Positions 39,808 through 54,500 of a stretch of 64,000 nucleotides of DNA are shown piece by piece. The stretch covers positions 29,412,093-29,476,092 of the forward strand of contig NC_066319.1 of assembly GCF_022539315.1 (NCBI RefSeq), in the 5' to 3' direction. Source of the DNA: Serinus canaria (taxonomy: Eukaryota; Chordata; Aves; Passeriformes; Fringillidae). How positions within the stretch are numbered: the stretch's first letter is position 1; every line of letters begins with the position of its first letter. The translations under genes and the position numbers were made by a program. The notes beneath the pieces were generated by a model. That model was not told where the DNA came from and searched no databases. It saw nothing but the letters and a program-made list of their open reading frames with translations.

Positions 39808-42309
39808 TATATATTTCAACATATTCTGCTATACCATGGAATCACCTGAGACTTTAACTGGTTTGGCTTTCCATTGTCATTATCAAAGCTAAGATGTATA
39901 ATATCACAGAGTAAATACAGAATTATGAAAACTAGATTCCACCACATTTGAGAAGAAATCCTGCCCAAGTCCCATGTATTTCATTAATGCAAAATGCAAT
40001 AGATGCAACTAGATGACCAAACAAAAGAAACTCACAAAAGGCATTTTTGGAATGCTGCTAGTAAAATAAACAGCAGCTAGCTAAAATTCACCAATGAGGC
40101 AAAGCACTAAAAGAGGTCTCCTTCCATCCACCTACTAGCAACTCCAGTGGCCATAACTGCATTGGGGATTCTCAGGGACGGGATCAAACCAGGAAACACA
40201 AAACAGTCAAAATGAAAAGTAGCAGGAAGACATATCATAGTAGGAATTTAAAAAATGGATAGCTGTATCATTGATCAGGCAAATTATCATGGAAAAATCA
40301 GAAGCACAGTCTCATTCACTTGAAAGAAAAAAAAAGAAAATAATGATTGGTTGCCAAATAGAGATCACAAGTACAGCATGCATGCATTAGCATTTTTGTG
40401 CACTGAACTGTACCAGAAGCTCCAGAAGTTTTCTGCTTGTTTATAAAATATAAAAGGGCACATATCCACTCAGAGACATGAAAAGCTTATTAGCAACATA
40501 GCTAAGATGGATTCTAAAATATCCCACTTCTAGAAGCAGAGTTCAAATCTTGGTAATGTCAATATAAAGTTTTATTTTTCTAAAGCAGATAGACCAGGTT
40601 CCTATGCAATTTTTCATATTTGCCCAGCAGCTTTTTGGCAGAAAATTTTTTTGGATAAGACTTCAAAAACTTAAGTCCTATTTGGTTTATGTTAATATTA
40701 ATGTTTTCATGACTTTTCTTCAAGAAATGATGCTTGGCCTGATGCCTCTGACTTAAATTGCCATTCTCTTTCTAAAGCTTGTCATTTCTTTCCATCAAAG
40801 AGGACCTGCACAACAACCATGAACTATACTAATGAAAACCTGATAGAAAAAGAAAAAATGTTCATCAGTAATACAATCAAAGTAGACTTCTGGCATGCTT
40901 CAACATCCAAGTTGCAGATACAATGTGAAAAACGTACATGCAAATTCTCTTGTGCCTAATCACAAATACAACATGATGATAAACCAAGGCATAGAACATA
41001 TTCTCATAGGAAAGGGAAAAACTCAGATGCCAAGGCAGGGGTAAAAAAAAAAATTTCAAATAAGTACTAAAATTGGCTAGTTCATCCAGCAAGGCAGAGA
41101 AGTGCAAGAAGCTGCTGGCAACAGCAAAAAGACAGCTCTTCCAATAAATCAGAAATCACATGGAAAGAGTGGGACTAATTCACAGTGAAGGAAATAATCT
41201 GTAAGAGATGCCTGAGGCAGATTTCTAAAACAATTCTCAACTGCATCCTAAACTGAATGTGAAGTTAGTGAAGATATTTGAGGAGAAAGAAAGTGATTTG
41301 GGAAAGAAGAGGGAAGAATGGAGGAAAAGAGAGGATGGGAGAGATGGAAAGACTCCCAGTAGAACTAGGAAGTAGGAGTGACAGTCAAACCCTTTCACAA
41401 CAAAATAAAAACCAGAAAGCATAAACCATATTCTACATCGGACTACAGGCGGAGAAGGAGAGGAATTAAGCAATATAGTGTGGCGGGTTGTTAATTCAAA
41501 TCTTAAAATTTAAATTGAGTTACTAGATCAAAGGAAGACTAATTAAAACAAAAATCAAGTACAGGGTGTGCAATTCCTCTCCTTAATTATTTCAACCATA
41601 AACCTCTGGGCTTCACTAAGTACTTTACATTAGCTCATTTCTTCCACAGCTGAGCTGTTCCAAAGGCAGCAGCAAAGGGATGGTTGCCTGGAATTAAAAT
41701 GAAATGCCTTTAAGTTCCAGTATAGTCTTTGTAAGTGGATGTGGGTTTTGTCCAACTGGCAAAGCAAAAAGGCACCTCCTGCTGGGAAGACTCAACCAAA
41801 GAGGAAAAAGCTGGCTTCTTGGAAGGAAAAAAATATGACTAGCTGCTAAAAGGATTTTACTTTCTAACTTTAATGGAGCATCCTGAATCAGGGATAGATG
41901 CAGCAACATCAGAGGACTTCCCCTAATCATGAAACAAAGACACCGTGCTAGTAGACAGTTATAATAATTTACACCCTCAAATAAAATTCCATACACTTTC
42001 CTATTCATTTTTATGTTTCTGCAGCCACAAAACCTGTCAGAAAGAACAGTACAGAGAGATGAAACCCACTGGCAAGGCAAAATAAACCAAGATGTGAGCT
42101 CCTAACATCTACTTAACACACATTGTTTTTTTTCCAAATGTAGTGACAAATCATATATGTACTGGTAGAGCATACATAAATGTCTATATTAAGTGCACTC
42201 AGGTCCTTGCCCAAAAGCAATCTCACAGAGGTGGGAATAACCCAGACTGCTTTCCCCAGCATGTCTTTAACACGCACTACTGGAGCTTTATCTGCTTCTA
42301 CAGTACATA

Positions 42310-42880
42310 AAAATTTTGATTGGGCAGGGCCAGCCTGACTGGCAGCTTATCTGGTGTGGACTAACTAGGGGGCCTTGGCTAAATGTGTATTCCAGTGCTT
42401 GAAAGTCACACCACCCACTGCTCTTAGTGCAGTCTTGAACAGTCCATTATATCGTTGCGTCTTTCAGAGCGTGGGGCACCAGAGAGTGCTGTACCCACTC
42501 CCAGCTGTGTTCTGTGGCCCAAGTGTCTATGAAGTGGTTTTGGGGATCATTATCTGATTCAATTCTTTCTGGAGTACCATGTTGCCCTAACACTTGCTTT
42601 TCAAGGCCCAGGACAGTGCCCCATATGGCATGGGACACAACACATGTTCCTAGCCATTCTGTGGTTGCTTTCACCATTGTCAGCTCATGCTATGACAGGT
42701 TTGGGACAACGTGATAAAATCAATCTTCCAGACATCCCCATGCTTACATTTCAGCCATTGTAAAACCAGAGAGGCTTTACCCACCTGGCCTGCATTCCCA
42801 AGCAACCCAACTCCAAGAAGCCAAACGGTCAGAGTATCAGGGGCTGCTAGAAGCCACACATCATCCATGGGCTGAAAATT
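42310..42880 (-). pseudogene. Retroviral pol (integrase) remnant, frameshifted
   Basis: Minus-strand frames carry pieces in the order expected of a retroviral integrase core. At 42680-42868 is DVWKIDFITL, with the first catalytic Asp. At 42447-42677 is TPERIESDND followed by a HFIDTWATEH-like part, with the second Asp. Around 42440-42455, in another frame, is RYNGLFKTAL, the region that follows the catalytic Glu. At least two frame changes and downstream in-frame stops (after LAKAP and after LVHTR) show it is dead. The family looks like an avian endogenous retrovirus; no intact protein is present and no LTR was recognised next to it. Sequence to about 43045 is GC-richer and may be more of the same element. 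Confidence 0.7.
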
Positions 42881-43059
42881 TGATCAGAGGGACCTGGGTC
42901 CCAGGAGAGCATCACCAGGGAGGGGCAATTCTGCACACCACATATCCCTTGCCCCAACACAGGGGCATGGATTTGGCACTGGGCTCATGGAGACATGGCA
43001 TGGTGCAGCTTCTAGAAGCCTTGGAAGCACCACTGGGATCTCCTTATATTTTAAAAACA

Positions 43060-46000
43060 TCAGTTAAATAAAATAAAAGATAAAGTTAGAACTCTGTTCT
43101 CTAGTAAATAAACATCCATTTTTGGCTTTCAAACAGTTTTATTAACCCTAAAACCTGGAATTGGCAGAGTGATAAAACAACACAGGAATACAACACAAAT
43201 GAAGCTCATCTCTAGGTCAAGTCTGACAGTATTTTCATTAAAATAAGTATTATAAGACCATCAGCAGAAAAGCCAAAGAATGAATCATGGACTAAGTCTG
43301 ACTAAACCTTCCTAACTCAGCAATAAACCTTAGTGCTGAATCATGGTGACAGGATGTTATTGGAGAAGTCCATACTGCCACTCCAATTCTGAGGACTGTC
43401 GGTCCATTACCTAATGCTACTACTGAAAATGTTGAGAATCAACAAATGACCAAACAGTACTGTCTAAAAGTATATCACCAAATATAGCACAAGGTAACTA
43501 CTTTGGAATACCCTAAATAAAATGTTTATATTTTGATTAGCAGAACTACCAGCATATTCTTAGCTTTGGTTATCAAACTTAGCCACAGTGAGGAACATGG
43601 TATCCAAACTATTCTGATAATATGACAATATTGTTAGACATCCACTTTGTTAGCAGATTTTTATCTTTCACCTGCCATCAGAGGTCACATCACAAATGTT
43701 CTGTGGGAGTAAACAAAACTAGAAATAAATAAAGAAAGAACATCTATTAGAGAACAAGCTGTAAACAACATTTTATGACACCAAACACCAGCAACATGTT
43801 TGAAGGGAAACTGGCTCTACATATTCATGATACAGATTGATTATGATTCCTATCCAGCATATTTTATAAAACTTCAACAAACTCAAGTACTTGGAGATGG
43901 CCTGCTTGTATTGAAATAGAATTTTTGCATGGTTTCCTTTTATTCCTAGGAGTATTTAACTGACAGAAAACCTTTGAAACTGCTTTCATGAAATGTGCCT
44001 ATTGCTACAAACAGCTAACTCTGTAACTGAGTTTGGTTTTCTTTCCTACATCATAAAATTAGTAACTCAAGTGCCATCTACTGTGTCTGCACTCAAGTGA
44101 AATGGAACACAATGCCAAAAACATCATACAGAAATAACTCATCAATTTTATGCCAAATTTGATATATATCTTCAAGCATTGTCTTCCATGCAGATTAACA
44201 TACACACTATGCTCAGAAGACTATACAGTCACTTTTGTGGTATGAAATTCAAGTTAATATAATGATCTAAAGGAGATCTTCATATTTTCAATTAAATTAA
44301 AAACAGGACAAAGAAAAAACCCACAAAGAATTAGCCTGGTTTTTCTCTCATCTTGATTATGCTCTTAAAACTTCCTGTTTTCTTTCACAAGATCAAGGAA
44401 ACTCAGATATGGGGGGAGAAAAAAAAAACTATCAGCAAACATCAGAGAAACAGCATTTGTCCAGACCCCCAGATAACTGTCACAAAAACAACACTGCATT
44501 TTGATACACAAGGGCTTTCAACAGAAAACACACAGTATCTCAAAAATCCCAGCATTATTAAATCTTTTATTTTAAGTGTACTGCTTTATTAGGGGAAAAT
44601 TCCAACACTTCTCTTAAAAAAAGCTTCCTGTAGAAGGAGAACACAAGTAAAATATTACAGGAAAAAATACAGCTTGGAGTTATTCACACAGCTTTAACTA
44701 TCTCATACCATGTCCTCTATTTAATGATGTACAGAACTGTGCATCAAAATCCCCTTGCTTCAGCAAAAGCAGTATTCAAGGCAGGTGACCTTGTAATGCT
44801 GAAATAAAGTTTGCTGGTGGATTCCTCTCAACTTTCAGCTACATCCTTTTTCATCATATTCTATTAAAAGAGGGCTCATGGAAACTCACTCCTTTTTCTC
44901 CCCAAGTCCCTCAGCGTGCAAAGGAAGTTAAGATTTGGGGCTAGCATTACCCACAGGTGTATTATCAACTGCAGAGCATGGGACCAGCTCTGCTGGGATG
45001 TTAGGGGTAGATGGCAGGTTGGGAGGAGCAGCAAATTCTGATCTTATACTTGCTTATTCTGCTGTAATTGCAGACGTGTGGGAAGCAAACAAAATAAGGT
45101 CAGGGCTTCAGAGCTATAACCTCCTTCTGCAAACACAACTCCCTTCATTTGTAGTAGATGGAAGAAACTAAAATAAAAAGACTTTCCTCTAATGTTGCTC
45201 TTTCCAGAAGAGCTCCCTCTCCAGCTTCACTGGCACATAGAGAAAAATGATACACAATCCTTTAAAAACAAAATAGCTACTCTATCACTGTCACCCCAGG
45301 GAACCACAAACACCCAAGTTTAGGTGCCCAATGGAATCCAACCCCAGAATGGATGAGAGGCTGCATTCAAATGCCATCTGTGTTCCAGCATTCCTTTAAA
45401 TACCGACTTTTTTAAAGTTCAAACATATACATGGTTATCAAGTAACAGGGAAAATTCGTCCAGACTAATAAAATATGAAAGGTTGCCTCCTACTTATTGG
45501 CTCCAAAATAAACACGACAATCAGCATGTGTGATTAAACTTTGCTTCCAAACTAAACACTGTGTCATGCACACAATTCAGGGTTTAAAATACCACAAATA
45601 TTCTGAAGGGGTCACAAAGTACATAAAGGCAAACATAAGACCATTTTACAGCAGGAAATTTGGCAGAGAGGTACAAAGGGAGTGGTTGGGACTAAGGGAT
45701 TGAAGGCTTGCGGTTCTGCAAGAAAAGAAGTACAATATGGTGCACACCTGGTTCTCCTTCAGCCCTGATTACCACTCTAACTGGAAGCACACACAACTAG
45801 AAGGAGGGCCCTGCACACATCTCAAAACCAAATTATTCTGATGCACTCCAATGTCTGTTTGTCAAAGCACCATGCTATGAATACTCAAGTGTTCAGTCTG
45901 AGCTGACAACAGCCCTTTTCCCTATCAGCTGTGTTTTGGATTTCACGCTCATTGCCAGAGGGTTCACAGCTGGGAATTACATATAGGTCATGTGAAAAAC

Positions 46001-49000
46001 TCCTTCTTTATAACAGTTCTGTTCTCAAGTCTTATCCTGCAGGAGAGGGGAATATCTGAGAACATATTCCAGCTGCCTCATCTTCAACTGGATTCATGTT
46101 ACAGAGATAAACTACGTACAAGAGAACAGCCAAGGCTATGTCAGCTCCCCTTTGCCCACTCCTCACACTGCAGAGCACTTGCCTGAAGTACTGCACATTC
46201 TTCCATTTTCAGGCTCCTGCAGAGTTCCAACTATGACCTGAGCCTGACAAAAAAAAAAAAACCTGTTGCAATTCTAGGTGTGATTTTTTTTCTGGAAGTA
46301 TATATCCTCCCTGATTTGTACAACTGCAGTATTTCAGGGGATAATCTTTTCATGATTCAACCAACATGGCTCAATTTTGATTTCCAACCCATTACCTTTC
46401 TCTTCTCTGAACTTGTGAGCATCACAGTCAGTTTGCAACCACAAAGGCTGGAAAGAACAGAAAATGATAGAGTTCACTCTACATGCAGGGAGAAAAGGAT
46501 ACACTCACCTCAGTATCTGAACTTCTCATTCCTGCCAAGCAACAGGCAAAAAGCCAACACAACTTTGTAAAGAGAAATTCCCCTCCCTTTTGGGTGATGA
46601 AAAGGCACCACCTTGTGGATGTTGCTCTGTGTGAAAGGCTTCACCAAATGACAGAAAAGATTCTGCCAGTATAGCCAGCCCTAATTCTGTCAATGGGACC
46701 ATCAAAGATATGTATGATGAAAAAAAAAATCACTGCAAAATAACAAATACCAGAGCGTGTTTCAGCTAACAAAACACTCTGTCTAACTCAAGTGGGTAAT
46801 TAAAGCATTGTTGTGTTCAATCTCAAAGTGAATACTGAAGTTCTTCAGCTAAATCAACAATGTGAAATCTTAACAAGGGAAGGAATTTAACTTACAACAT
46901 AAGAAAATAAGATTCTTTGCAACCCCACCTGTACTTATTATTCTACAGCAAGCACTTATTAGACCCTTATTGCAAGAATCTAAATTAACAATTGATTTGA
47001 TTGTAGAAATAGTACCAGCTTTCCATAAGCAATAGACAAACGGCAGTCACAATCAAAAGCAAATTTAATTAGACCCTGCTCAAAATACACACTCAATACC
47101 TCAGTCTGAAATAAACTCCCCAAAATCACTATAGGACACTACACTGCACATCCTAGTAGGAATATCATATTTATTTCAGTCATTGAGCGAACAAGATTTG
47201 CCACAAAGAATTCTTCATCCACAGGCCTGTTCATTAAAGATTCTTTTTCCTGTGCATAGCAAACTTGAGCCAGGGGAGATACCAGACAACACAGCTAAGA
47301 ATATAATCTAAACACTTCTAGCTACTAGAATATATGCTTTCCTATCAAAAGGCCATAAACATCTTCTGAAAAGCAATTGATAGAACACAAAACTGAAGAC
47401 AATGGGCTGGTGCAATAAAAAATGAGTATCAGAATGCAATTCAGAATACTTGTATGTTGGGTATTCTGAAAATACAGAAAACAAAAAATGTCTGTGATTC
47501 ATCCTTTAAAAGGCTCTTGGTTCCTTTCTACATTATATCTATATTCTACCAACATTGCCTGAGCATTTATGCAATTTACATAGAATGAGTAACCAAAAAA
47601 TCCATACAAATACAAAATCTGCTTGCAATTCTTGAAAATGCTTCTATGGTTAGTATTTAATGTAAATGCTTATATTTCAATGTCCAAAAATTTGAAGAAA
47701 AAATGGATTGCAATGACTTCTTGAATAGGGAATTAATTTTATCTAAGTTTTGGTAACTCAGAAGCCAGTACTTACAGTTTCAGTATAATTAAAGAACTTG
47801 GTTGAAATTATTTCTTACAAATCATCTGCCATACATATATTTTATCAATAGAGAAAACACACCTGAGAAGAAAAAGCACATTTAAGTTTAGTCTTAACCC
47901 ACACAGCTGAAACTTTCACACCTCTTGGTATTTCTTCACATTACCTCATCAGTTGCAACTCTGAATTGAGAAGGAGATTTATTGAAGCTGAGGAGAAAGC
48001 TGGAATAGTAGGTTACAAATTGCCTTAGTACATGGATTATTGAAAAATTCTAGCATTGATAAAAAAAGATTTTAACACTATAACTCCATCTATAGTTTCT
48101 GGCAGAAGCACATGACAGTAATTAAGTTTGTGTGTATTTTTTAGATTTCAGGAATACAACCTACATGACTTTTATCACAGATACCACAGCATGATGAACC
48201 AGGCATCTTTGTCTGGTACCACAGAAATTTCATATTCCTTGAGTTTCTCTTCACATTTAGCAAAATTTATAACCCAAATATAAATTATGTTTTGCTTTAA
48301 AAAAAAAGCCAATTACTTATACCCTTCCTTACACAACAATCTTAAATGTCAGTTATTGAGCTGCTAGAAAGAAGGCAGTTTGCTATGCCACAAGAGCCAA
48401 TGTTGTCTATCCTTCAGATGAACTGGGGTAAAGTGATCATTCTTAATGACCAGAATTTCTTTGGACATGATCAGTATTTGAGGAACACCACAGTTATAAA
48501 AATCCAAACTTATACAATACAAATAATACAGTTAGGTTTAATAGAATCAGTTGCAGTGTTTGCATGACATAAATAGGCTTTGGGCATGGCTACAAATTCT
48601 TAGGTTTTCTGCTCCAAACTCCAGAGGCTCTACAAGCATATCAGGGCTAGGTTCACATTTTTAAGCAGCATCTACCACCCAGGCTGCCTTGCTGATTCCA
48701 AACAAGTTGGTGAAATGTAAAGAGTTCCAGCAGTTTACTGCACTCCAGTAGCACCAAATTAAATTGTGTGATTGTTATACAGGCTCTCATTTCCTGACTA
48801 ATCACAGATCTCCTGTGCTTAGTATCTCCTTGTATTTGGAGGGCTCCATGAAAAAAAGGCAGTAGCTAAGTCACTGTACCAATAATGCATGACATAATCA
48901 CCATTATGCAGACCTTACCTCTACCATTCAAAGACTCAGCTGCAGTGACTCAGAAGAAAGAGTGCAGGCTTCTGCACAGATTGTTCAGTCTTGAGAGGAA

Positions 49001-52000
49001 AAGCTATTATTCCTAGTCAATTATTCCTTCAGAAGTAATGATTGCAAAGCCAGCTGCAAAACAGCAGTGCTTTAGAGCTCAAAGAAAAAATGAGCATTAA
49101 AATAACTGAAAAGAAGACATTCTTTCAGAGTAATCCTATTGACAAACACTCCAAAACCAGAAAAAAAACCAAGCAAACAAAGCAAGAAGGCCACTGAAAT
49201 ACAACCCTAATAAGAGACCAGTCTACTACCACTTAATGGCTGGTAATAAGTGGCTCTGGCAGGAAAATAACTTTAAGACCTTAGGATTTAATGGACACCT
49301 AACTTGTTGGGTTGTATTTTAACAGCCAGCATCTTAGACCAGCAAGAGATCCAGTCAGAGGTGAATGGATCAAATACAGGTGGCACTGTCATGTATGCAC
49401 AATGCAATTTTTTCCCTACCGCTGTTTTTAAAAAGATGACAAATATTTCATTATATCCTATCAGCAAAAATTATGTTATTCTAGGAGACAAAGAAAATTC
49501 TTTTAAATTTACAAAAGGATTATTACTTTATAATTGAAGAAACTACACATTTATGCTGACAGACTTTACCTGGCACTAAAAAAATGAAAAAAGTGTGTAT
49601 CTATTATCATTACAAATTGTGGTACTTGTAATTCAACAGCACTGAAATTTTTAAAAAAGCACATGCACACAGAGAGGACCACACAAATACTTCTGGAACT
49701 TTGCATCTCCAAGTACCTAGTATCAAACTATTTTGCTTCAGCAATAATTTGAATTGTTATTCTCCAGTAACTGTTCAGTATCAAGCACAAAGTACTTTGG
49801 CAATCTACATACATACTACTTTCTACATCAATTGCTATCTTTGCTGCAAACAAATGAATCTTCTTCCACCTTTTAACAGAGGGTGTCAAAAAGCCCCACA
49901 CATACTACCCAGAGCCCCATTCTTTTCAAATCAGACCTCACTACAGGGTCTATCTTCAGATCAGGTCAGCAACTAAAATTTGTGCAAAATGTTCTAAAAA
50001 TAGAATTACAAGATACAGGACTACAACAACTATGTACAGAAACTCTAATGAGATGAAACAAACCACTATTACTTGAATAGCTGCTGCAACCAACGAAGTC
50101 CAAACAAAAGAACAAGAAAAGTACCACATGCCAAGTAAGTTAAATCAAGATCACAGACTTTCACCTGAACTTGAACTTACAGTCTTGGACAATTTAATAA
50201 GTTCTCAGTAAAATTTCCTCTAACTAGCAGACAAAGAACAGGAGCTGGAGATAACTACATTATACAGACTCTTAAAGCACCAGCTGCAAAATCTTGGGTA
50301 ATAGTTCAGCCATAGCACACTGACAGATGTATATGGAACTATTAATAATGAAGGAATGCAAGCATGTTATGAACCATACCAACTATTCTATGGATTGTTA
50401 GACATATCATTCTGAATTTTAGCACAGGAAGAAATACTGCGGTTTGAAAATCTACTAGTCAGCATAATTTCAGACCTCAGCTGTAATTCATTATGCATGG
50501 ATATATTACAACTCCAAATACAGCATATTATGATGCATTTTAAAATCAGAATGCACAGATTAAAACCAGTACACTGACCTAATAGTGCACAAAAGCCGTA
50601 ACGATAGGTTGTATACAACCAGGCATTGGATCACCTTTAGTCAAAGTACAAAGCATAGTAATAATGAAATGTTATACAGGCCTTCCTAGAACAGTTCCAA
50701 GTTTAAAGAACATTTCAAGCTTTTTCTTTGCTCATCCTGATTAATAATCCCTCCAGCATTTTTACTCATGCTATCCTTTTTACTGAAAATGCAGTTTTAC
50801 ACTCAAAATCTGTGCTGCTGCCAGAAACCACACACTCCTGCCCCTCCTTTCTGCCTACATTAGCGCCTGTTCAGCTGCACAACTGCCCACTACATTTTTT
50901 TTTTTCCTCTGCTTTGCTTTTTCAGCTGGTTTACATCCTTGTCCAGGCTCATAAGCAAGCAGAAACCAGTTGCAAATGTGACAGTGAAATGAATTACAGG
51001 GCAGGTAGGAAAGAAAGAATCCCTGCCACTTGTTGACCACCTCTTGGATTACTCACACTTTCTGTAAGCAGGCAATTAAACTACTACCCATGTGTCACTT
51101 GTGATTTGCACAGGTAATTTTTTCAGCTTGCAGCTTGTACCTGGTGTCTTGTTTCCTAGGGACAATTTCAGAATGGCAGTTGCAGATCAGTGGATTTCCA
51201 CATTGCTAGTGGTGGCTCTTCTGTGACTCCCTTAAGCCAACTGAGAAAGGAGATACAGCAGTAAGTGCTGCTGCCAATCCCAAACAGGATCTCTACAGTA
51301 ATTATTTCCTTTCCTGTTAATCTGCTCCTTGAAAATAAGACAAGCTTCACAAAGTGTTTCAGCAGCCTCTTTATTTCTAGCAGCTCCATGTTAGGGATAT
51401 CAGAGACACAGAATAAAACATGTCTGCTCTAACACACAGTACTCTAGTTCTGTCCATATGCTGTGCACCCAAGGCCCCCTCAGAAACTCTGTACTCCCTG
51501 CCCAGGTATGACTGTTTCCATTACAGTTCCAGAAAGAGCTGTGACAGAGCTCTTCCATGCAAGCCCAAAACACGCCAGCCTCAGACAACACAAAAATGTA
51601 AGACTTACAGAGAAAGACACATCACTCTATACAGAACTTCCAGCTACCAAGCTCCAGCTCACTAGTATTGTTCATAAGCTTTACAGGAAAATAACTTCAG
51701 TTTGGTAGGTCAAAGACTGCCAATATCTGAAGCCATTTTGCTTAAGTTAATGTTCTTGAAAAGCGAAGTACCTAGAGCACCAGCAGCCTTAAGCAAGCCC
51801 TCTTCCCCCCCCCGTGGGAGATCTTTATGTAAAATTACACAAAGCAGCTAAGCAGTAAACACTTCTAAAGCAATTTTTCCCTCAAGAACTAAGTTTCAGC
51901 TGCACAAAGGAAAACCAGTTCATGTATTGGAACTAATCTTGCTGATCAGGACATAATGAAAAATGTAATACCATGGACTGCCAAGAACCCAGTCAAGACC

Positions 52001-52159
52001 TCAGATATTGTTGAAGAGAAAAGCACTCTTTGCCTAGGTCAAAAGAAGGAGATACGATGAATACAAAAGTAACGTATGGAAAATACTGGAATCTGGAGAC
52101 AAAGAAAGTTACTTTAATGCTAGGTTGGGCAATATAGCTTATCCAAATTGGAGTATCAA
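43060..52159. other. Intronic sequence, nothing recognised
   Basis: About 9 kb of AT-rich sequence with scattered short A runs. No exon, repeat family or RNA gene could be supported. Confidence 0.55.
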
Positions 52160-52230
52160 ATGTTAGGACTATTGAGTTGGAAAAAACCACTGTCATTATT
52201 AAAATTCAGATGTAGTCTCAACAAGAAAAA
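52160..52230 (-). mobile_element. Possible degraded CR1 3' end
   Basis: The plus strand reads ATTGAGTTGGAAAAAACCAC followed by an A/T-rich stretch, which resembles the reverse complement of a CR1 tail. It is short and diverged. Confidence 0.35.
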
Positions 52231-54299
52231 CCAGCAGCTCATTCATTCCTGTCTAATCAAAGCTTTGCAGAAAACTGTTCAGCCCTATTCAGTAAAAACC
52301 TTGAAATCTCATTTTGTTTACTTACTATATTATAGCAGAAATGCTATATTCTCAAATGAGATATAGCTATGCATTTTAGAGAGAGGTAACATGACAGTTT
52401 GGATGAGGTTGCTGAGATCATGTAGACTCTCAAAGGAATCTGTATTAGAAATGGCTCTCCTGCTGTTTTATGCTAAATTTCTACCAAATGAATTAAAAGG
52501 CTATTAAAATGATGGGCTTTCTACTTTAAATAGAAAAGTGGGGTGAAAAAAATCAACACATATAGCTGAAATTTCAGAGAACAATGATATAAAACATACT
52601 TGTTCTCAATAAAGAAGATGGAGTCTTCTTGTGTAAAAGTCAGAGTGAAGTTTCTCAGGAGACCTTATGTTATAGCTCATAGATTCCAATCCAAGCAAAG
52701 CAGAGTAAGGAAACCAGAGCAATACAAAGAACTCTTCTAATGCACAAGAGCTTCAACAGCAGAAGAAAAAGTGCAGACTGAAAAGCCTGCCCTGCAAATC
52801 TAGATACTTCTGCTTTCAAGGCAGCACAGGATCCTCAACGATCCAGCTGCAATAGTTTAGTCTGGTTGTCTGTTATTACATGTGGAAAGAAGGAAATTTT
52901 GCAGACTGCAAAAGGCAGGTTCTGCAGTTAACAGCAGCAAGCAGACTGCATCATGGAGCTTCCAGACCAAACCTGACCAAAAAGCAGCCCCAGCAGCGCA
53001 CCTAGTTCCACATGACTGCAATGCTCTCACAAAGCAGTCCTGTAGACACAAAGAGGGAAGTGGTACCATCATTTCTATTACCCCCAGTTCCCAAGAAAGT
53101 AAAATTTACTTTTGATCTCTGGGCACATTTGTATTATAAGAGACATATGCATTGCTCAATCTTAATTTTGTTTTATTCCCATCCTTTTATGCCTTGGGGG
53201 AGCTGGTACAATATTACTTAGGAGTAACAATTGCAGAGCTGGTCCTCATTATTCCTAGAAGTCCCAGGGCTGAGCAACCAAAAAGCAAACTAACACTAGA
53301 GAATATGGAAATCAAATCACTAATTAGTGTATACTGAGCTCATACAGGAGCTCAAGATTCAACAAAGAGCTCAAGACCCATCAAGATTTTTCTAACAACT
53401 TGCAATCTGGTCAACTATTCTTTGCATTGCTATCCTGTCTAAAGACAGGAATCCTTTCACCTATAAATTATGCAAATGCAGAAATACTCCTAGAGAACTT
53501 ACAGTTTAAATAAAATCAGAGGACAAGGAAGAAGCACAAGAAAAAACTCAAAAAGCACTGAATACTCAAAACATAAGTATTTCTCTGCTGAGTCACAAAT
53601 AAACCATTGGCCCAAAGGTTCAGGCAGTTCTTCATACAGTCAAAACAGTACATCTTGTCAAACCCCAAACTCCCAAGACAAGGCATAAAAGCCCATCAGT
53701 ATAATTAACTGTTTTTTTCTACAGCACATGCGAAATAACAATGTGATAAGGCAGGGGAAAAAAACAAAACAAAAACATCCCAAACAAAAAGACCCCAGTA
53801 TTTTTATACAAATACGGTATTTTTATTTTAGCAGTAGAACATCATATATAGGTATGATACTAAAACTAGAAAACTATAACCTAGATTAATCTATGCAAAG
53901 TTTATTGTAAAATGACACATAGCAGTTATCAGTGTTTAAAAGTCTCTCATTGAATAAAATGGTACAGTCTGTATGAAGTCTGGCTCTACTCAATAGTTAC
54001 ACAAAGAATCTGTAACAGAATGAATGATCATTTTTCTTGCAGAAACAGGTAAGCAGGGAGGAGACTGCAAGTAAACCATGAGATTAGAATTCAAAATCAT
54101 CTTGGCAAGTCAGGAAAAATAACATTAGAAGGAGCAACTAGCTAAGCAACCAAGTCAGCAGATGCAGATTCAAGATTTTAATAATTGGTAAGTAAACAGC
54201 ATCAGGTTGTTTCAAAGAAAGCAAACTGTGTTATGATGCATAAACATGAGGATGTCCTGTATGGCATGAGAAGAAATCCTTTTCCGTACCTAAACTTTG

Positions 54300-54500
54300 C
54301 TAGAGATTCATCTGGAATATTGTCTATTTCTGGACACCTCACTTAGAAGATTATGTCAATCAGCTGAAGGTAACCCAGAGAAGCGTAACAATGAGGGTTA
54401 GAAAATACAAGAAACTCTTTATTTACTTTGGAAGAAGTTTCTCAGAAATTCAAGTCAAGGTAGTTATGAGAGAAAGTGCCTGCCCTACTTCATAGCAAAT
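54300..54500 (+). mobile_element. Old CR1 LINE fragment, internal part
   Basis: The order TCATCTGGAATATTGTCTAT, CTGGACACCTCACTTAGAAG and CAATGAGGGTTAGAAAATAC follows the part of CR1 that lies several hundred bases upstream of the 3' end, in the end of its reverse-transcriptase frame. The copy is strongly diverged and has lost its 3' end. Confidence 0.6.

Larger units (their letters stand above)
30986..42309. other. Long intronic stretch, mostly unique
   Basis: Apart from the direct repeat at 36.9 kb and the AT palindrome at 39.8 kb nothing is recognised. Open frames up to 128 codons (41694-42080, minus) show no domain or splice support. Confidence 0.55.

Noticed and set aside
41694..42080. 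128-codon open frame on the minus strand
   Set aside because: No family resemblance, no splice or start context, AT-rich intronic setting.
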